A DNA stretch of 64,000 nucleotides from Nocardioides sp. Soil805 (lineage in GTDB: Bacteria; Actinomycetota; Actinomycetes; Propionibacteriales; Nocardioidaceae), in assembly GCF_001429625.1 (NCBI RefSeq), contig NZ_LMSU01000004.1, forward strand, positions 190,715 to 254,714, written 5' to 3'. A model generated the notes under the pieces. It made no database searches and was not told the DNA's origin. It saw only the letters and a program-made list of their open reading frames with translations. Numbering within the stretch: the stretch's first letter is position 1; every line of letters begins with the position of its first letter. Below are positions 16,374 to 25,045 of the stretch, one piece after another. The translations under genes were made by a program, and so were the position numbers.

Positions 16374-17868
16374 ATGACCCCCGAGGAGTACCTCACCCAC
16401 GACGCCACCGCCCTCGCCGACCTGGTCGCCCGCGGGGAGGTCACGGCCACCGAGCTGCTGGCGCTGGCCCGTGCGCGGCGTGACGAGGTCGACCCCCGGC
16501 TCAACGCCGTCGTCGCCGACCTCGGCGCGGTCGCCGACGACCGTGCGGCCGACCCCGCGCTGACGGGGCCCTTCGCCGGCGTCCCGTTCCTCGTCAAGGA
16601 CCTCGGCCAGGAGTACGCCGGGTTCCCCACCTCCAACGGATCACGCGCCCTGGCCCACGACGTCGCCGACCGGCACGCCCTGGTGACCCAGCGCTTCCTC
16701 GACGCCGGGCTGGTCGTCTTCGGCAAGACCAACACCCCCGAGTTCGGCGCCAAGGGCGTCACCGAGTCCGAGTTCTGGGGACCGGCCCGCAACCCGTGGA
16801 ACACCGAGCACACCCCCGGCGGCTCCTCGGGCGGCTCCGGTGCGGCGGTGGCCGCGGGCATCGTCCCGGCCGCCGGCGACCAACGACGGGGGCGGGTCCG
16901 TGCGGATCCCCGCGGCCTGCAACGGCCTCGTCGGGTTGAAGACCAGCCGCGGCCTGGGTCCCTACGGGCCGCAGACCGGCGAGGTGATGTTCGGGATGGT
17001 CACTCAGGGCGTGCTGACGCGCACCGTGCGCGACAGTGCCGCCCTGCTCGACACGATCATCGGCCACGACCCGCGGGCAGGCTACCGCTCGGCCTCGCAC
17101 GAGGTGCCCTTCGCGGAGCAGATCCTGCGCCGGCCCGGGCGGCTCCGGATCGGCTGGTCCGTCTCCTCGGCCATCAACGCCGACCCCGACCCCGAGGCGA
17201 TCGCGGCCGTGGAGCGTGCGGCCCAGCTGCTGATCGAGCTCGGCCACGACGTCGAGGAGGTCACCCCGCCGCACGACGACGAGGCCCTCGCCCGGGACTT
17301 CCTCACCATCTGGTTCGCCCAGCTGTACGGCCAGGTCAGCGACGCCAGGAAGCGGCTGGGCGCACCCGACAGTGCCTTCGAGGCCGACACGCTGGCCAGC
17401 GCCGAGATCGGCCGCGCCGCCGGGCTGCTCCCGATGCTGCGGGCCATGCAGAACGTCAACGGCTACGTGCACGCGCTCGCCGACTTTCACGAGACGTACG
17501 ACGTGTTCCTCACCCCGACGCTCGCGCGCCCGCCGCTGCCCGTCCACGCCACCCGGACGCCCGACCGTCTCCAGAAGCTCGCGCGCGTCGTCAGCCGGCT
17601 GCGGGCGGGCCGGGTGCTGACGGCCACCGGGATGCTTGACGAGATCATCCACGACAACCTCGGCTGGGTGCCCTACACGCAGCTGGCCAACCTCACGGGC
17701 CGGCCGGCCATCAGCGTCCCGCTGCACTGGACCGAGGCCGGGCTGCCGCTCGGCGTGCAGCTGGTGGGACCGCTCGGCTCCGACGGCGACCTCCTGCGGG
17801 TCGCGGCCCAGCTCGAGGATGCCCAGCCCTGGGCCTGGCGCCACCCGGCTCCCGTCCGGGCCGCCTGA
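16374..17868 (+). pseudogene. Amidase-signature family enzyme interrupted by a +1 frameshift
   Basis: The first frame (16374 to about 16878) carries GVPFLVKDLG (catalytic Lys) and TPGGSSGGSGAAVAAGIVPAAG with the nucleophile-region Ser cluster. The second frame (from about 16882 to 17868) continues NDGGGSVRIPAACNGLVGLK, which holds the cis-Ser, and then the rest of the enzyme. Removing one base near 16879 (GGC-G[A]CC-AAC) restores the canonical G-A-N-D-G-G-G-S, giving a 497-residue protein, normal for the family (amide hydrolysis by a Ser-cisSer-Lys triad). Everything else is intact, so either the gene is freshly broken or the base is a sequencing or assembly error. Confidence 0.8.
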
Positions 17869-17879
17869 TCCTTCAGGCC

Positions 17880-18692
17880 TCAGGCCGTGCCGGTCACCAG
17901 CCCGGCGGAGGCCAGCGCCTCGACGACCGGTCGCGGGTCGGGTCGCTCACCCGTCCCCTGGAGCACGACGGTGTCCGCCCCCGCCTCGCCCAGCTGCGCG
18001 ACGCGCTGGTCCACCTGGTCGACCAGGGCACCGGGCGGCGCGGCGGGATCGACCTGCGTGTACGCCGTCACCACCGCGCGGCCCGAGCGCCCCGACGCCT
18101 CGCGGGACTCGTCCACGAGCGCCCGGGCCCGCCGTACGGTCTGCGCATCGGTCACCGAGTCCAGCAGCACGCCGTCGGCCACCTCGCCCGCCAGCCGGAT
18201 CGTCTTCTCGCCGCGGGCGCCGACGAGGAGCCGGGGCCGGACACGCGGGGGCCAGTCGAGGGCGACGTCGGACAACCGGACGTAGCGGCCCGCGACGTCG
18301 ACACGCTCGCCGTCGAGCAGGTCGCGCACGGCACTCGCGTGCTCGCGCAGCAGGGTCATCGGCGACTCCGCACCCGCTCCCACCTGCCGCATCCAGTCGA
18401 GGACGCCGTGGCCCAGCGTCGGGACCACGCGTCCGGGCCACAGCCGTTCCAGCGTCGCCAGCTCCATCGCGACCAGCGCGGGGTTGCGCAGCGGCACCGG
18501 CAGCAGGCCGATGCCCACACGCAGCCGCGTGGACCAGGCCAGCGCCGCGGTCGCGGTGGTGAGCCCGCCCTCGAGGAAGCAGTCCTCCCACAGCCACAGC
18601 TCGGGCACCCCGGCCGCCTCGACGTGACGCACGACGGCCTCGAGCTCCTCGGGCGGCTGCTGGGGACGGAACACGACACCGACGGTGACCAC
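17880..18692 (-). CDS. LLM-class (luciferase-like) F420-dependent oxidoreductase family protein
   Basis: A 270-residue TIM-barrel protein. Features seen: TVGVVFRPQQPPEEL at the first strand, PELWLWEDCFLEGGLTTATAALAWSTRLRVGIGLLPVPLRNP (in pieces), the GRVVPTLGHGVLDWM loop and RPRLLVGARGEKTIRLAGEVADG. These fit the luciferase-like monooxygenase fold used by F420- or FMN-dependent enzymes in actinomycetes; cofactor and substrate cannot be read. It sits eleven bases after the convergent amidase stop. It probably forms a unit with the MBL gene upstream, 30 bases away. Confidence 0.85.
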   Translation of the reverse strand: MVTVGVVFRPQQPPEELEAVVRHVEAAGVPELWLWEDCFLEGGLTTATAALAWSTRLRVGIGLLPVPLRNPALVAMELATLERLWPGRVVPTLGHGVLDWMRQVGAGAESPMTLLREHASAVRDLLDGERVDVAGRYVRLSDVALDWPPRVRPRLLVGARGEKTIRLAGEVADGVLLDSVTDAQTVRRARALVDESREASGRSGRAVVTAYTQVDPAAPPGALVDQVDQRVAQLGEAGADTVVLQGTGERPDPRPVVEALASAGLVTGTA

Positions 18693-18722
18693 GGCGCTCT
18701 CCTGGGTGCGGGGACGGAGACC

Positions 18723-19484
18723 TCAGCGTGCCACGCGCACCGAGCCGCCGACGTCCAGGACGACCGCCTTGCAGTCCGGGGCCTCCCGGGCCAGGGCCCG
18801 CTCGAAGTGCGGCCCGGCAGCATCCATCCAGCCCCGCGGACGCCTCGAGCCGCCCGGCAGGTGCAGCGTCCCCCAGTGCACCGGGACGGCCCACGAGGCG
18901 CCGCTCATCCGGCAGGCGACCGCGGCCTCGTCCGGGCCGAGGTGGCCGGGCGAGAGTCGCGGGCCCCACCCGCCGACCGGTACGGCGGCCAGGTCGACCG
19001 GGGCGCCGGCCATCGCGGCCAGGTCCTCCATCGCGGGGTGGATGCCCGTGTCGCCGGCCACCCAGACCACCCCGGACGGACCCCGCACGAGGTGGCCGTG
19101 CGCGGCGTTGGGCCGGTGCGGCATCGGGCGGGAGTGGTGGACCGCCGGCACCAGCCGCACCTCGACGCCCCCGACCTCCACCCACTCCTCCTCGCCCAGC
19201 CCGCGACCGAGGAGTCCCTTGCCGGTGACCCAGGCGGCGTTCTCGGTCGAGGTGAGGACCGGCACCTGGCCGAGCAGCCGCAGGGAGGAGACCTCGGCGT
19301 GGTCGTGGTGCAGGTGCGAGAGCAGCACCGCGTGCGCCCCGGCCCACGAGGACTCCTCCGGCTGCGAGCCCCGTCGACGCAGGATCCCGCCGTGCGGGCG
19401 CAGGAGCGGGTCCGCGACGAGCCGCACCCCGTCGAGGTCCAGGACGACGGTGGAGTGGCCCAGCCAGGTCAGCTCGATGGTCAC
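18723..19484 (-). CDS. MBL-fold metallo-hydrolase
   Basis: A 253-residue protein of the UlaG/RomA-like metallo-beta-lactamase group. It starts ELTWLGHSTVVLDLDGVRLVADP and carries the metal motif HxHxDH as SHLHHDH (about residues 67-73), a later GDTGIH Asp ligand and a C-terminal VPVHWGT His. Such enzymes are zinc- or manganese-dependent hydrolases of phosphoesters, lactones or N-acyl lipids; the substrate is unknown. The GTG start lies one base after the stop of the protealysin-like gene, so the two are probably co-transcribed. Confidence 0.85.
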   Translation of the reverse strand: MTIELTWLGHSTVVLDLDGVRLVADPLLRPHGGILRRRGSQPEESSWAGAHAVLLSHLHHDHAEVSSLRLLGQVPVLTSTENAAWVTGKGLLGRGLGEEEWVEVGGVEVRLVPAVHHSRPMPHRPNAAHGHLVRGPSGVVWVAGDTGIHPAMEDLAAMAGAPVDLAAVPVGGWGPRLSPGHLGPDEAAVACRMSGASWAVPVHWGTLHLPGGSRRPRGWMDAAGPHFERALAREAPDCKAVVLDVGGSVRVAR

Positions 19485-19485
19485 G

Positions 19486-20562
19486 TCAGCCGACGCCCAC
19501 CTCGCGCCAGGCCCCCCGCACGACCTGCGCCGCACCCTTCTCGACGATGCCGGCCTTGACCAGCACGCGCGCGGACTCGGCCACCTGCACGGCGGCCTGG
19601 GCGAAGGTCGCGGTCGGGGGCAGGAAGTGGAGTGCGTGGTACCACATGCGCGCCGTGACGACCGTGTCCCCGAGCTCGGTCGCCACCCGGTAGAACACCC
19701 GGTTGGGGATGCCGGAGTTGATGTGGACTCCCCCGTTGTCGGCCGTGCCGGTGTAGCGGTCGGCGTAGCGCGCCGGCTGGGGGTCCTTGCCCAGGATGGG
19801 GTTGTCGTACGCCGTCCCGGGGTTGCGCATCGACCGCAGCGCCTCGCCGTACAGGTCCGGCGCCATGATCTCGTCGCCGATCAGCCAGTCCGCGTCCTCG
19901 GGTCGCTCGCCGGCCGACCACTGGGTGATGGCGGTGCCGAAGACGTCGCTGAAGTGCTCGTTGAGCGCCCCGGACTCCCCCTGGTAGACGAGACCGGAGG
20001 CGTACTGGGTGACGCCGTGCGCGAGCTCGTGACCCACCACGTCGAGCGAACGGGCGAAGCCGGAGAAGATGACCCCGTCACCGTCGCCGAAGGTCATCTC
20101 GTCGCCGTCCCAGAAGGCGTTGTTGTACTGCGCGCCGTAGTGGACGTTGAGCACCAGGTCCAGCGCCCGGTTGTCGATGGAGTCGCGGTTGAGCATCTGG
20201 CGGAAGAACGAGCGGACGACACCGGCGCTGTCGTAGGCGTTGATGACGTCGGAGTCCTTGGTCTCCGGGCCGCCCTCCGGTCGCACCAGGGTCACCCGCT
20301 GGTTCGTCGAGCCGCCGCTGTCGTAGACCTCGCGCCGCGCCGAGCCGGTCGGCGGCGGGGCGAGCGAGGGCGTCGTCCCTGCGCCCGTGTCGCGGGTGAT
20401 CGCCTCGGCCCGACGCCGGCGGGCGGCCTCGGAGAGGTCGAGCTGGGCGTCGTCGACCGACGACACCGCCGCGTTGTCGGCGAGCGCCGCCTCGACGTAC
20501 GGCGGCACGAAGGCGCACCGGATTCTCGGCGTGACGGCCCTGCTGGTGGATCTGGTCCTCAT
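19486..20562 (-). CDS. Protealysin-like M4 metalloprotease
   Basis: A 358-residue thermolysin-family zinc protease. The motif HELAH is at residues 178-182 and the third ligand Glu is in ALNEHFSDVFG (about 202). The later NGGVHINSGIPNRVFY block holds the catalytic His. The N-terminus begins RCAFVPPYVEAAL, the short protealysin-type propeptide, and there is no signal peptide, so export would need another route or the enzyme acts inside cells, as proposed for protealysins. GGGAGG lies upstream of ATG 20562. A 17-base palindrome at 20703-20719 with GAGACT 22 bases further on this strand may drive it. Confidence 0.9.
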   Translation of the reverse strand: MRTRSTSRAVTPRIRCAFVPPYVEAALADNAAVSSVDDAQLDLSEAARRRRAEAITRDTGAGTTPSLAPPPTGSARREVYDSGGSTNQRVTLVRPEGGPETKDSDVINAYDSAGVVRSFFRQMLNRDSIDNRALDLVLNVHYGAQYNNAFWDGDEMTFGDGDGVIFSGFARSLDVVGHELAHGVTQYASGLVYQGESGALNEHFSDVFGTAITQWSAGERPEDADWLIGDEIMAPDLYGEALRSMRNPGTAYDNPILGKDPQPARYADRYTGTADNGGVHINSGIPNRVFYRVATELGDTVVTARMWYHALHFLPPTATFAQAAVQVAESARVLVKAGIVEKGAAQVVRGAWREVGVG

Positions 20563-20702
20563 GGTCCCTCCCCGGTTGTGGTGGCCGGACGGCCTACTGG
20601 AAGGACCCGCGGACGCTCCGGGAGATACACGCCCCGGGCGTCCACGTCGTACGCCGCGCGCCCGCACCGCGGCCAGTCTCGCGGCACCGGGCACCCGCGA
20701 CC

Positions 20703-20747
20703 TCACCCGTTCCGAGTGAGCCGGGCGCCGGTGGGGATCCCTACGCT
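20703..20747 (+). promoter_or_regulatory. Island palindrome site 1 with TACGCT -10 box
   Basis: TCACCCG-TTC-CGAGTGA (20703-20719) is followed after exactly 22 bases by TACGCT (20742-20747), giving a start point near 20754 for the 67-residue gene at 20844. Read on the minus strand, the same palindrome is followed after 22 bases by GAGACT (20675-20680), directed at the protease gene at 20562. The site could therefore serve both divergent genes. Confidence 0.55.
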
Positions 20748-20772
20748 CGGTGCACGCCGTCACTCGGGGTCG

Positions 20773-20832
20773 CGCTCCACGGACCCGCACTCCACGGATC
20801 CACGCTCCACGGAGCCGCGCTCCACGGACAGG
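20773..20832 (+). repeat. Four imperfect 15-base tandem repeats (core CTCCACGGA)
   Basis: The core CTCCACGGA occurs at 20775, 20790, 20805 and 20820, an exact 15-base period, ending 15 bases before the ATG at 20844. The block lies in the presumed untranslated leader of the small downstream gene. The repeated bases could bind a protein or form alternative RNA structures; nothing more can be read. Confidence 0.75.
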
Positions 20833-20843
20833 GAGGGACCCCC

Positions 20844-21047
20844 ATGGCGAGGATGATGATCCGCGTGGACGCCGAGCTGTCCGAGGGCGTCCTGAGCGCG
20901 TTCCCGCACCTGACGGCCCGCAGGCAACGGCCGCAGACGACCCTGTCGGGCGACATGGCCGACCAGGAGGAGCTCCAGGGCGTGCTCCACCTGCTGTCGA
21001 CGCTGGGCATCGACGTCGTGGAGGTGCTGACCATCCCCGACCCCTGA
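20844..21047 (+). CDS. Small conserved-type actinobacterial protein, unknown function
   Basis: A 67-residue protein, MARMMIRVDAELSEGVLSAF to VEVLTIPDP. The C-terminal half, ADQEELQGVLHLLSTLGID followed by VVEVL, follows the D-Q-x-x-L-x-G-x-L-x-x-x-x-x-L-G pattern that I have seen in short actinobacterial proteins with an ACT-like look, where it is often annotated only as hypothetical. GGGAGGG lies upstream. A tandem repeat and palindrome site 1 precede it. It is followed by the large regulator gene, 102 bases downstream. Confidence 0.6.
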   Translation: MARMMIRVDAELSEGVLSAFPHLTARRQRPQTTLSGDMADQEELQGVLHLLSTLGIDVVEVLTIPDP

Positions 21048-21079
21048 GGGGTGCGGCGGGGCCCGGGGGCCCCTACTCT
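21041..21079 (+). promoter_or_regulatory. Weak palindrome and TACTCT box before the large regulator
   Basis: ACCCC-TGA-GGGGT (21040-21052) overlaps the stop of the 67-residue gene, and TACTCT (21074-21079) follows, 71 bases before the ATG at 21150. The half-sites differ from the island consensus and the spacing is about 19 rather than 22, so this is only a possible variant site or a terminator hairpin. Confidence 0.3.
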
Positions 21080-21149
21080 CGAGGGTGTGCGCCGGGTCCA
21101 CCGGGGTGCAGCTCCTCTCGGGACTCCGGCAGGACGGGGACGCAGGGCC

Positions 21150-23837
21150 ATGGCGAGTGACGCGGAAGGGCGGCGCCGAGCCGCGACGGACCTGACCCGG
21201 CCCGTCGCCGCCGGGATCCCCCGCCTGCCGCGCACCTACGTCCCGCGGTCCGCGCTGTGGGAGCGCCTCGACGCGGCGACCGGCGCGCCGATGACCCTGC
21301 TGGTGGCGCCGGCCGGGGCAGGCAAGACGCTCGCCGTCGCCGGGTGGTTGCGCAGCGACGCAACGACGGCCGGAACCGACGTGCTGTGGATCCGCGCCGA
21401 CGACGACCGCGCCCAGGAGCGGGTCCGTGACGCCCTCGACCGGGGCGCCGACGCGCTGGGGGCCGCCGACGGGGCCCGCCCACCGCTCGTCGTCGTGGAC
21501 GACGCCCACGAGCTGCCCGCCTCGGTCGTGCGCCTCCTCGACGAGCGGCTCAACGACGCCCCGCACACCATGCAGGTGCTGCTCCTGAGTCGCTGGGACC
21601 TCCCGTTCGTCCGGCTGGCCCCCCAGATGCTGGGCCACCTCACCACCCTGCGCGGGGACGTGCTGCGCCTCACGGACTCCGAGTGCGCCCGCCTGGTCGA
21701 GGTGCACGCCGGGACGACCGACCCGGAGGTGCTCTCGGCCATCAGCGTCCGCACGGAGGGCTGGTGCGCCGCCGTCGTCCTGACCGCCCGCCTGGTGGCT
21801 GCCTCGCCCGACCCGGTCGCGGCGGTGCACCGGGTCTCCCGGGGCAACTCCCGGGTGGCCGACCAGGTGGCCAGCGAGGTCTTCGCGACCCTCTCCGCCC
21901 AGGAGCGGCACCTGCTGCTGTGCACGGCTGCCGAGGGCGTCGTGACCGCCGCCACGGCCCGGCACCTCACCCGGGACCCCGCGGCGGGTGAGGTCCTCGA
22001 CGGGCTCGAGTCGACGGGGGTGCTGGTCACCCGCGCCGACGTGGAGGCCGTCGACGCGACCGAGGGCTCCCTGCTGGAGCGTCCGGACCCGCCCGAGGTG
22101 CGCTACCGGGTGCACCCGCTCCTCGTGGAGGTGGTGCGCCGGCGGATCGTGTCGGGCGGCGTGGACGTCGAGCTCGCCCGCGCGACCGTGCTGCGCGCCG
22201 TGCACCTCGACGTCGCACGCGGGGTGCGGGACGACGCGTTCCGCAGGCTCGTCGACCTGGGGCTGGCGGACGCCGCCGCCGAGCAGCTCGCCGTCGAGGG
22301 TCCGCTCCTCGTCGTACGCGGTCGGAGCAAGGACGTGCGTGCCTTCTCCCAGCGCTGGCCGGACGTCGTCGAGGCACACCCCGAGACCTGGTTCGTCCTG
22401 GCCCTCGAGAGATGGGCACACGCCGACGTGCCTGCGGCCGTCCACTGGATCGAACGCCTGGTGGCGCACCCGACCGACGGGGACGGCGGGACGGAGCGGC
22501 TCGCGGCGCAGCAGCTGTGCGCCCGGCTGCTGGGCGCCCGCGTCGGTCTCGAGCCGGCCGAGCCCGTGGTGGACGAGGCCCAGGTGCTGATCGACTCGCC
22601 CGAGCTCGGATCGGTCCCCACCGAGCTGCGCCCGCACCTGCTCCGGGAGACCGGCACCAGCCAGATGGGGATGGGCCGGCTGCGGGAGGCCGAGACCAAC
22701 CTCATCCGCGCCGTCCGGCTCAGCGAGGACCTGCGGATGCCCGCCCACGCCCTCTCCGCCATGAGCCACCTGTCGTGCCTGTACTGGATGGACGGGCGCG
22801 AGCACGTGGCCGGCCCGCTCGCGGCGCGGACCCTCGAGGTCCTGGCGCAGGAGGCGTCCGACCCCCACGGTTGGACACCGCCCTACGCCGGCCACCGCGC
22901 CCGGACGAGCCTGGACCTGGTGGCCCTGTCGACCCGCTACTCCGCGGACCCGCCGGACGAGCCTCGGCCCGCCGAGTCCACGACCCACCCCTGTGACACC
23001 ACCACCCACTTCTGGCAGTGCATCCGTGACGCCCGCGTGTGGCTGGCGCGCGGCTCGGTGGTGCGGTCCGAGCGGACCCTCCAGCGACTGCTGGCCGCGC
23101 CGCTCCTCCCGTCCCGGCTCCGGGCCGTGCTCCTCATCGAGCGGGCCTTCCTCGCGGCCCTGTGCGACGACCACCGCACGCTGCACGACCTGGCCGAGGA
23201 GCTGGCGACCCATGGCTGGTCCGGGGAGGCCGCCCTGCTCCGCGGGGTGCATGCCGACATGGTGGGCGAGCTGCGCCGGGCCGTCGAGCACTTCGCCGAG
23301 GCCACGGAGGCGAGCATGCTGGACCAGCCGCCGTGCCGTGCCCTGGCCCTCACCTGCCAGGCACAGCTGGGTGACGCCCTCGGGGACGAGCAGCTGGCCC
23401 ACCACTCGCTGAGGACCGCGGTGGCGATCACCGAGATCCGCGGCAACTTCGTGCCCTTCCTGGGCTGGAGCCGGCACGGGACGCCGGTGCACCTGCTGCT
23501 CCGGCGCCTCGACCTCGGCGGCTCCAACCGGTGGCTGGACGAGCTCGAGGCACTCACCGGACGGCAACCGGGGATCGTGACGTCGCTGGCGCCCTCGACC
23601 CCGACCGTGCGCGAACGCTCGACCGGCTCGGACCTCGTCGGCCCGACCGCCCTCAGCCCGCGCGAGCGCGACGTGCTCCGCGAGCTCGCGCGGGGCGCGA
23701 CGTACGCCGACATCGCGGCCGGCCTGTTCGTCACCGAGAACACCGTCAAGACCCACGTCTCGAGCCTCTACAGCAAGCTCGGAGCCACGCGCCGCAGCGA
23801 GGCGCTCTCGATCGCCAGGCGCCTCGAGCTGCTCTGA
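21150..23837 (+). CDS. LAL-type (MalT-like) LuxR-family ATP-binding transcriptional regulator
   Basis: An 895-residue protein. Residues about 25-60 hold PRTYVPRSALWERLDAATG, then LLVAPAGAGKT (Walker A), and LVVVDDAHELP is Walker B, making a STAND/AAA-type NTPase as in MalT. The middle 500 residues are helical and TPR-like. The C-terminus is a LuxR helix-turn-helix (LSPRERDVLRELARGATYADIAAGLF, then VTENTVKTHVSSLYSKLGA). Such proteins activate transcription once a ligand and ATP drive assembly. It lies in the middle of genes that share a palindromic upstream element and is the only DNA-binding regulator in this 10-kb block, so it may be their activator. ATG 21150 follows an AGGACGGGG stretch; earlier in-frame starts are weaker. 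Confidence 0.9.
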   Translation: MASDAEGRRRAATDLTRPVAAGIPRLPRTYVPRSALWERLDAATGAPMTLLVAPAGAGKTLAVAGWLRSDATTAGTDVLWIRADDDRAQERVRDALDRGADALGAADGARPPLVVVDDAHELPASVVRLLDERLNDAPHTMQVLLLSRWDLPFVRLAPQMLGHLTTLRGDVLRLTDSECARLVEVHAGTTDPEVLSAISVRTEGWCAAVVLTARLVAASPDPVAAVHRVSRGNSRVADQVASEVFATLSAQERHLLLCTAAEGVVTAATARHLTRDPAAGEVLDGLESTGVLVTRADVEAVDATEGSLLERPDPPEVRYRVHPLLVEVVRRRIVSGGVDVELARATVLRAVHLDVARGVRDDAFRRLVDLGLADAAAEQLAVEGPLLVVRGRSKDVRAFSQRWPDVVEAHPETWFVLALERWAHADVPAAVHWIERLVAHPTDGDGGTERLAAQQLCARLLGARVGLEPAEPVVDEAQVLIDSPELGSVPTELRPHLLRETGTSQMGMGRLREAETNLIRAVRLSEDLRMPAHALSAMSHLSCLYWMDGREHVAGPLAARTLEVLAQEASDPHGWTPPYAGHRARTSLDLVALSTRYSADPPDEPRPAESTTHPCDTTTHFWQCIRDARVWLARGSVVRSERTLQRLLAAPLLPSRLRAVLLIERAFLAALCDDHRTLHDLAEELATHGWSGEAALLRGVHADMVGELRRAVEHFAEATEASMLDQPPCRALALTCQAQLGDALGDEQLAHHSLRTAVAITEIRGNFVPFLGWSRHGTPVHLLLRRLDLGGSNRWLDELEALTGRQPGIVTSLAPSTPTVRERSTGSDLVGPTALSPRERDVLRELARGATYADIAAGLFVTENTVKTHVSSLYSKLGATRRSEALSIARRLELL

Positions 23838-23857
23838 TCGCGCACCGGGCCCGCGAG

Positions 23858-23903
23858 CCACCCGAAACGGGCGATGCCGCCACGACGGCGTCCGCGGCAC
23901 CAT
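23858..23903 (+). promoter_or_regulatory. Island palindrome site 2 with CACCAT box
   Basis: CCACCCG-AAA-CGGGCGA (23858-23874) is followed after 23 bases by CACCAT (23898-23903). It lies upstream of the DUF308 gene at 23932, where GAGGAGG provides the ribosome-binding site. Confidence 0.5.
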
Positions 23904-23931
23904 GGTCCCGAGGACGTCCGAGGAGGTTGTC

Positions 23932-24534
23932 GTGACGCAGCGCCCGACGGTGGCCGAGGGCACCGAGCCGACCGCCCCTCCCACGATCCGTGGCCTGCCC
24001 GAGATGTGGCAGGCGCTGCTCGCCTTCGGGATCGTCTCGGTCGCCCTGGGACTGGTCCTGGCCGTGTGGCCGGAGCAGACGCTGGTCGTGTGCGCCGTGC
24101 TGGTGGCCATCGAGCTCCTGCTCGTGGGCGGCTACCGGATCTTCCTGGCCCTCGTCTCGTCCGGCCTCGACACCGGTGGACGCACGCTGCTCGCCCTCTC
24201 CGGGGCCCTCGCCCTCATCGTCGGCCTGCTGTGCCTGCGCGAGCCGTTGCAGAGCCTGCTCGCGCTCGGCATCCTGCTGGGCGCCTGGCTGGTGGTCTCC
24301 GGCGTGCTGGACCTCCTCCAGGCCGCCCTGTACGCCGAGCGGTCGCGCCGCGCGGGCGACCTCGCGTCGGGCGCGGTCAGCGTCCTGGTCGGCGGCATCC
24401 TGCTGGTCAACCCGGAGCTCTCGCTCGGCGTCCTCGTCGTCCTGGCCTGCACCTGGTTGTTCGCCTCGGGCGGCATCGCGATCCTGGTGGCCCTGAGCCG
24501 CCGGCGCGCCGAGCACCGGGCGGCCGCGCCATGA
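23932..24534 (+). CDS. DUF308 / HdeD-like membrane protein
   Basis: A 200-residue inner-membrane protein with about six helices, starting with MWQALLAFGIVSVALGLVLA and including TLLALSGALALIVGLLCL and LALGILLGAWLVVSGVLDLL. This is the paired-helix DUF308 repeat layout of HdeD, which in enterobacteria is linked to acid resistance at high cell density; the molecular mechanism is not established. GTG 23932 is chosen because GAGGAGG lies five bases upstream. It heads a run with the DUF6325 and SHOCT genes and has palindrome site 2 before it. Confidence 0.82.
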   Translation: MTQRPTVAEGTEPTAPPTIRGLPEMWQALLAFGIVSVALGLVLAVWPEQTLVVCAVLVAIELLLVGGYRIFLALVSSGLDTGGRTLLALSGALALIVGLLCLREPLQSLLALGILLGAWLVVSGVLDLLQAALYAERSRRAGDLASGAVSVLVGGILLVNPELSLGVLVVLACTWLFASGGIAILVALSRRRAEHRAAAP

Positions 24535-24580
24535 GCCCCGAGGGTGCTGTGACATGAGCCCCGGGAAGGCCGGGCCATGA
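24531..24580 (+). repeat. 23-base repeated ATGA junction with two 8-codon mini-ORFs
   Basis: ATGAGCC occurs at 24531, 24554 and 24577, with an exact 23-base period. The first overlaps the DUF308 stop. Each opens a frame (MSPEGAVT, then MSPGKAGP) whose TGA overlaps the next ATG, and the third ATG is the start of the DUF6325 gene. This looks like a duplicated translational-coupling junction. Whether the mini-ORFs are translated is unknown. Confidence 0.5.
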
Positions 24581-25044
24581 GCCTCGACACGGCGCTGGGC
24601 GTGGTCGAGTACCTCGTCATCGAGCTCCCCAGGTCGGGGGCACTCGCCGCGGACGACCTGCAGCCCCTGCTCGACCTCGCCCGACGCGACGTGATCCGGC
24701 TGCTGGACGCCGAGGTGGTGCACCGTCCCGCCGACGGCTCGCCCCCGGTGCTGGTGGACGGCGCAGGGTCGACCACGCCACGGCTGTCCGGGCTCGCGGC
24801 GCTCGCGGGGGCGACGTCCGGCCTGCTGGACGCCGAGGACGTCGGCGCCGTCGCCGAGATGGTCACGCCGGGCAGCTACGCCCTGGTGCTGGTCTTCGAG
24901 AACGTCTGGACCGCGACCCTGGCCACTGCACTCCGCCGGCACGGCTGCCGGCTGGTGGCCAGCGGCCAGGTGGACGGTCGCGACCTCGACGCGGCCCTCG
25001 ACACCGGCCTCGATGGTCCTGCCGACGATCGCCGGGGAGGGTGA
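24577..25044 (+). CDS. DUF6325 family protein
   Basis: A 155-residue soluble protein. It begins LGVVEYLVIELPRSGALAAD, has VIRLLDAEVVHRPADGSPP and ends with SYALVLVFENVWTATLATAL, which fits DUF6325, a family seen next to DUF1269 and SHOCT genes in actinomycetes. The fold resembles the DUF1269 soluble core. Function is unknown. GGGAAGG (24564-24570) precedes the ATG by six bases. The SHOCT gene starts one base after its stop. Confidence 0.72.
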   Translation: MSLDTALGVVEYLVIELPRSGALAADDLQPLLDLARRDVIRLLDAEVVHRPADGSPPVLVDGAGSTTPRLSGLAALAGATSGLLDAEDVGAVAEMVTPGSYALVLVFENVWTATLATALRRHGCRLVASGQVDGRDLDAALDTGLDGPADDRRGG

Positions 25045-25045
25045 G

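Noticed and set aside
21966..21992. TCACCCG and CGGGTGA half-sites 11 bases apart
   Set aside because: They lie inside the regulator coding sequence, have the wrong spacing and no promoter context, so are likely chance.
20760..24110. A continuous 1116-codon open frame on the minus strand across the LuxR-type regulator
   Set aside because: It is a mirror of codon bias in the very GC-rich regulator gene; the protein is low-complexity Gly/Arg/His-rich text with no domain.
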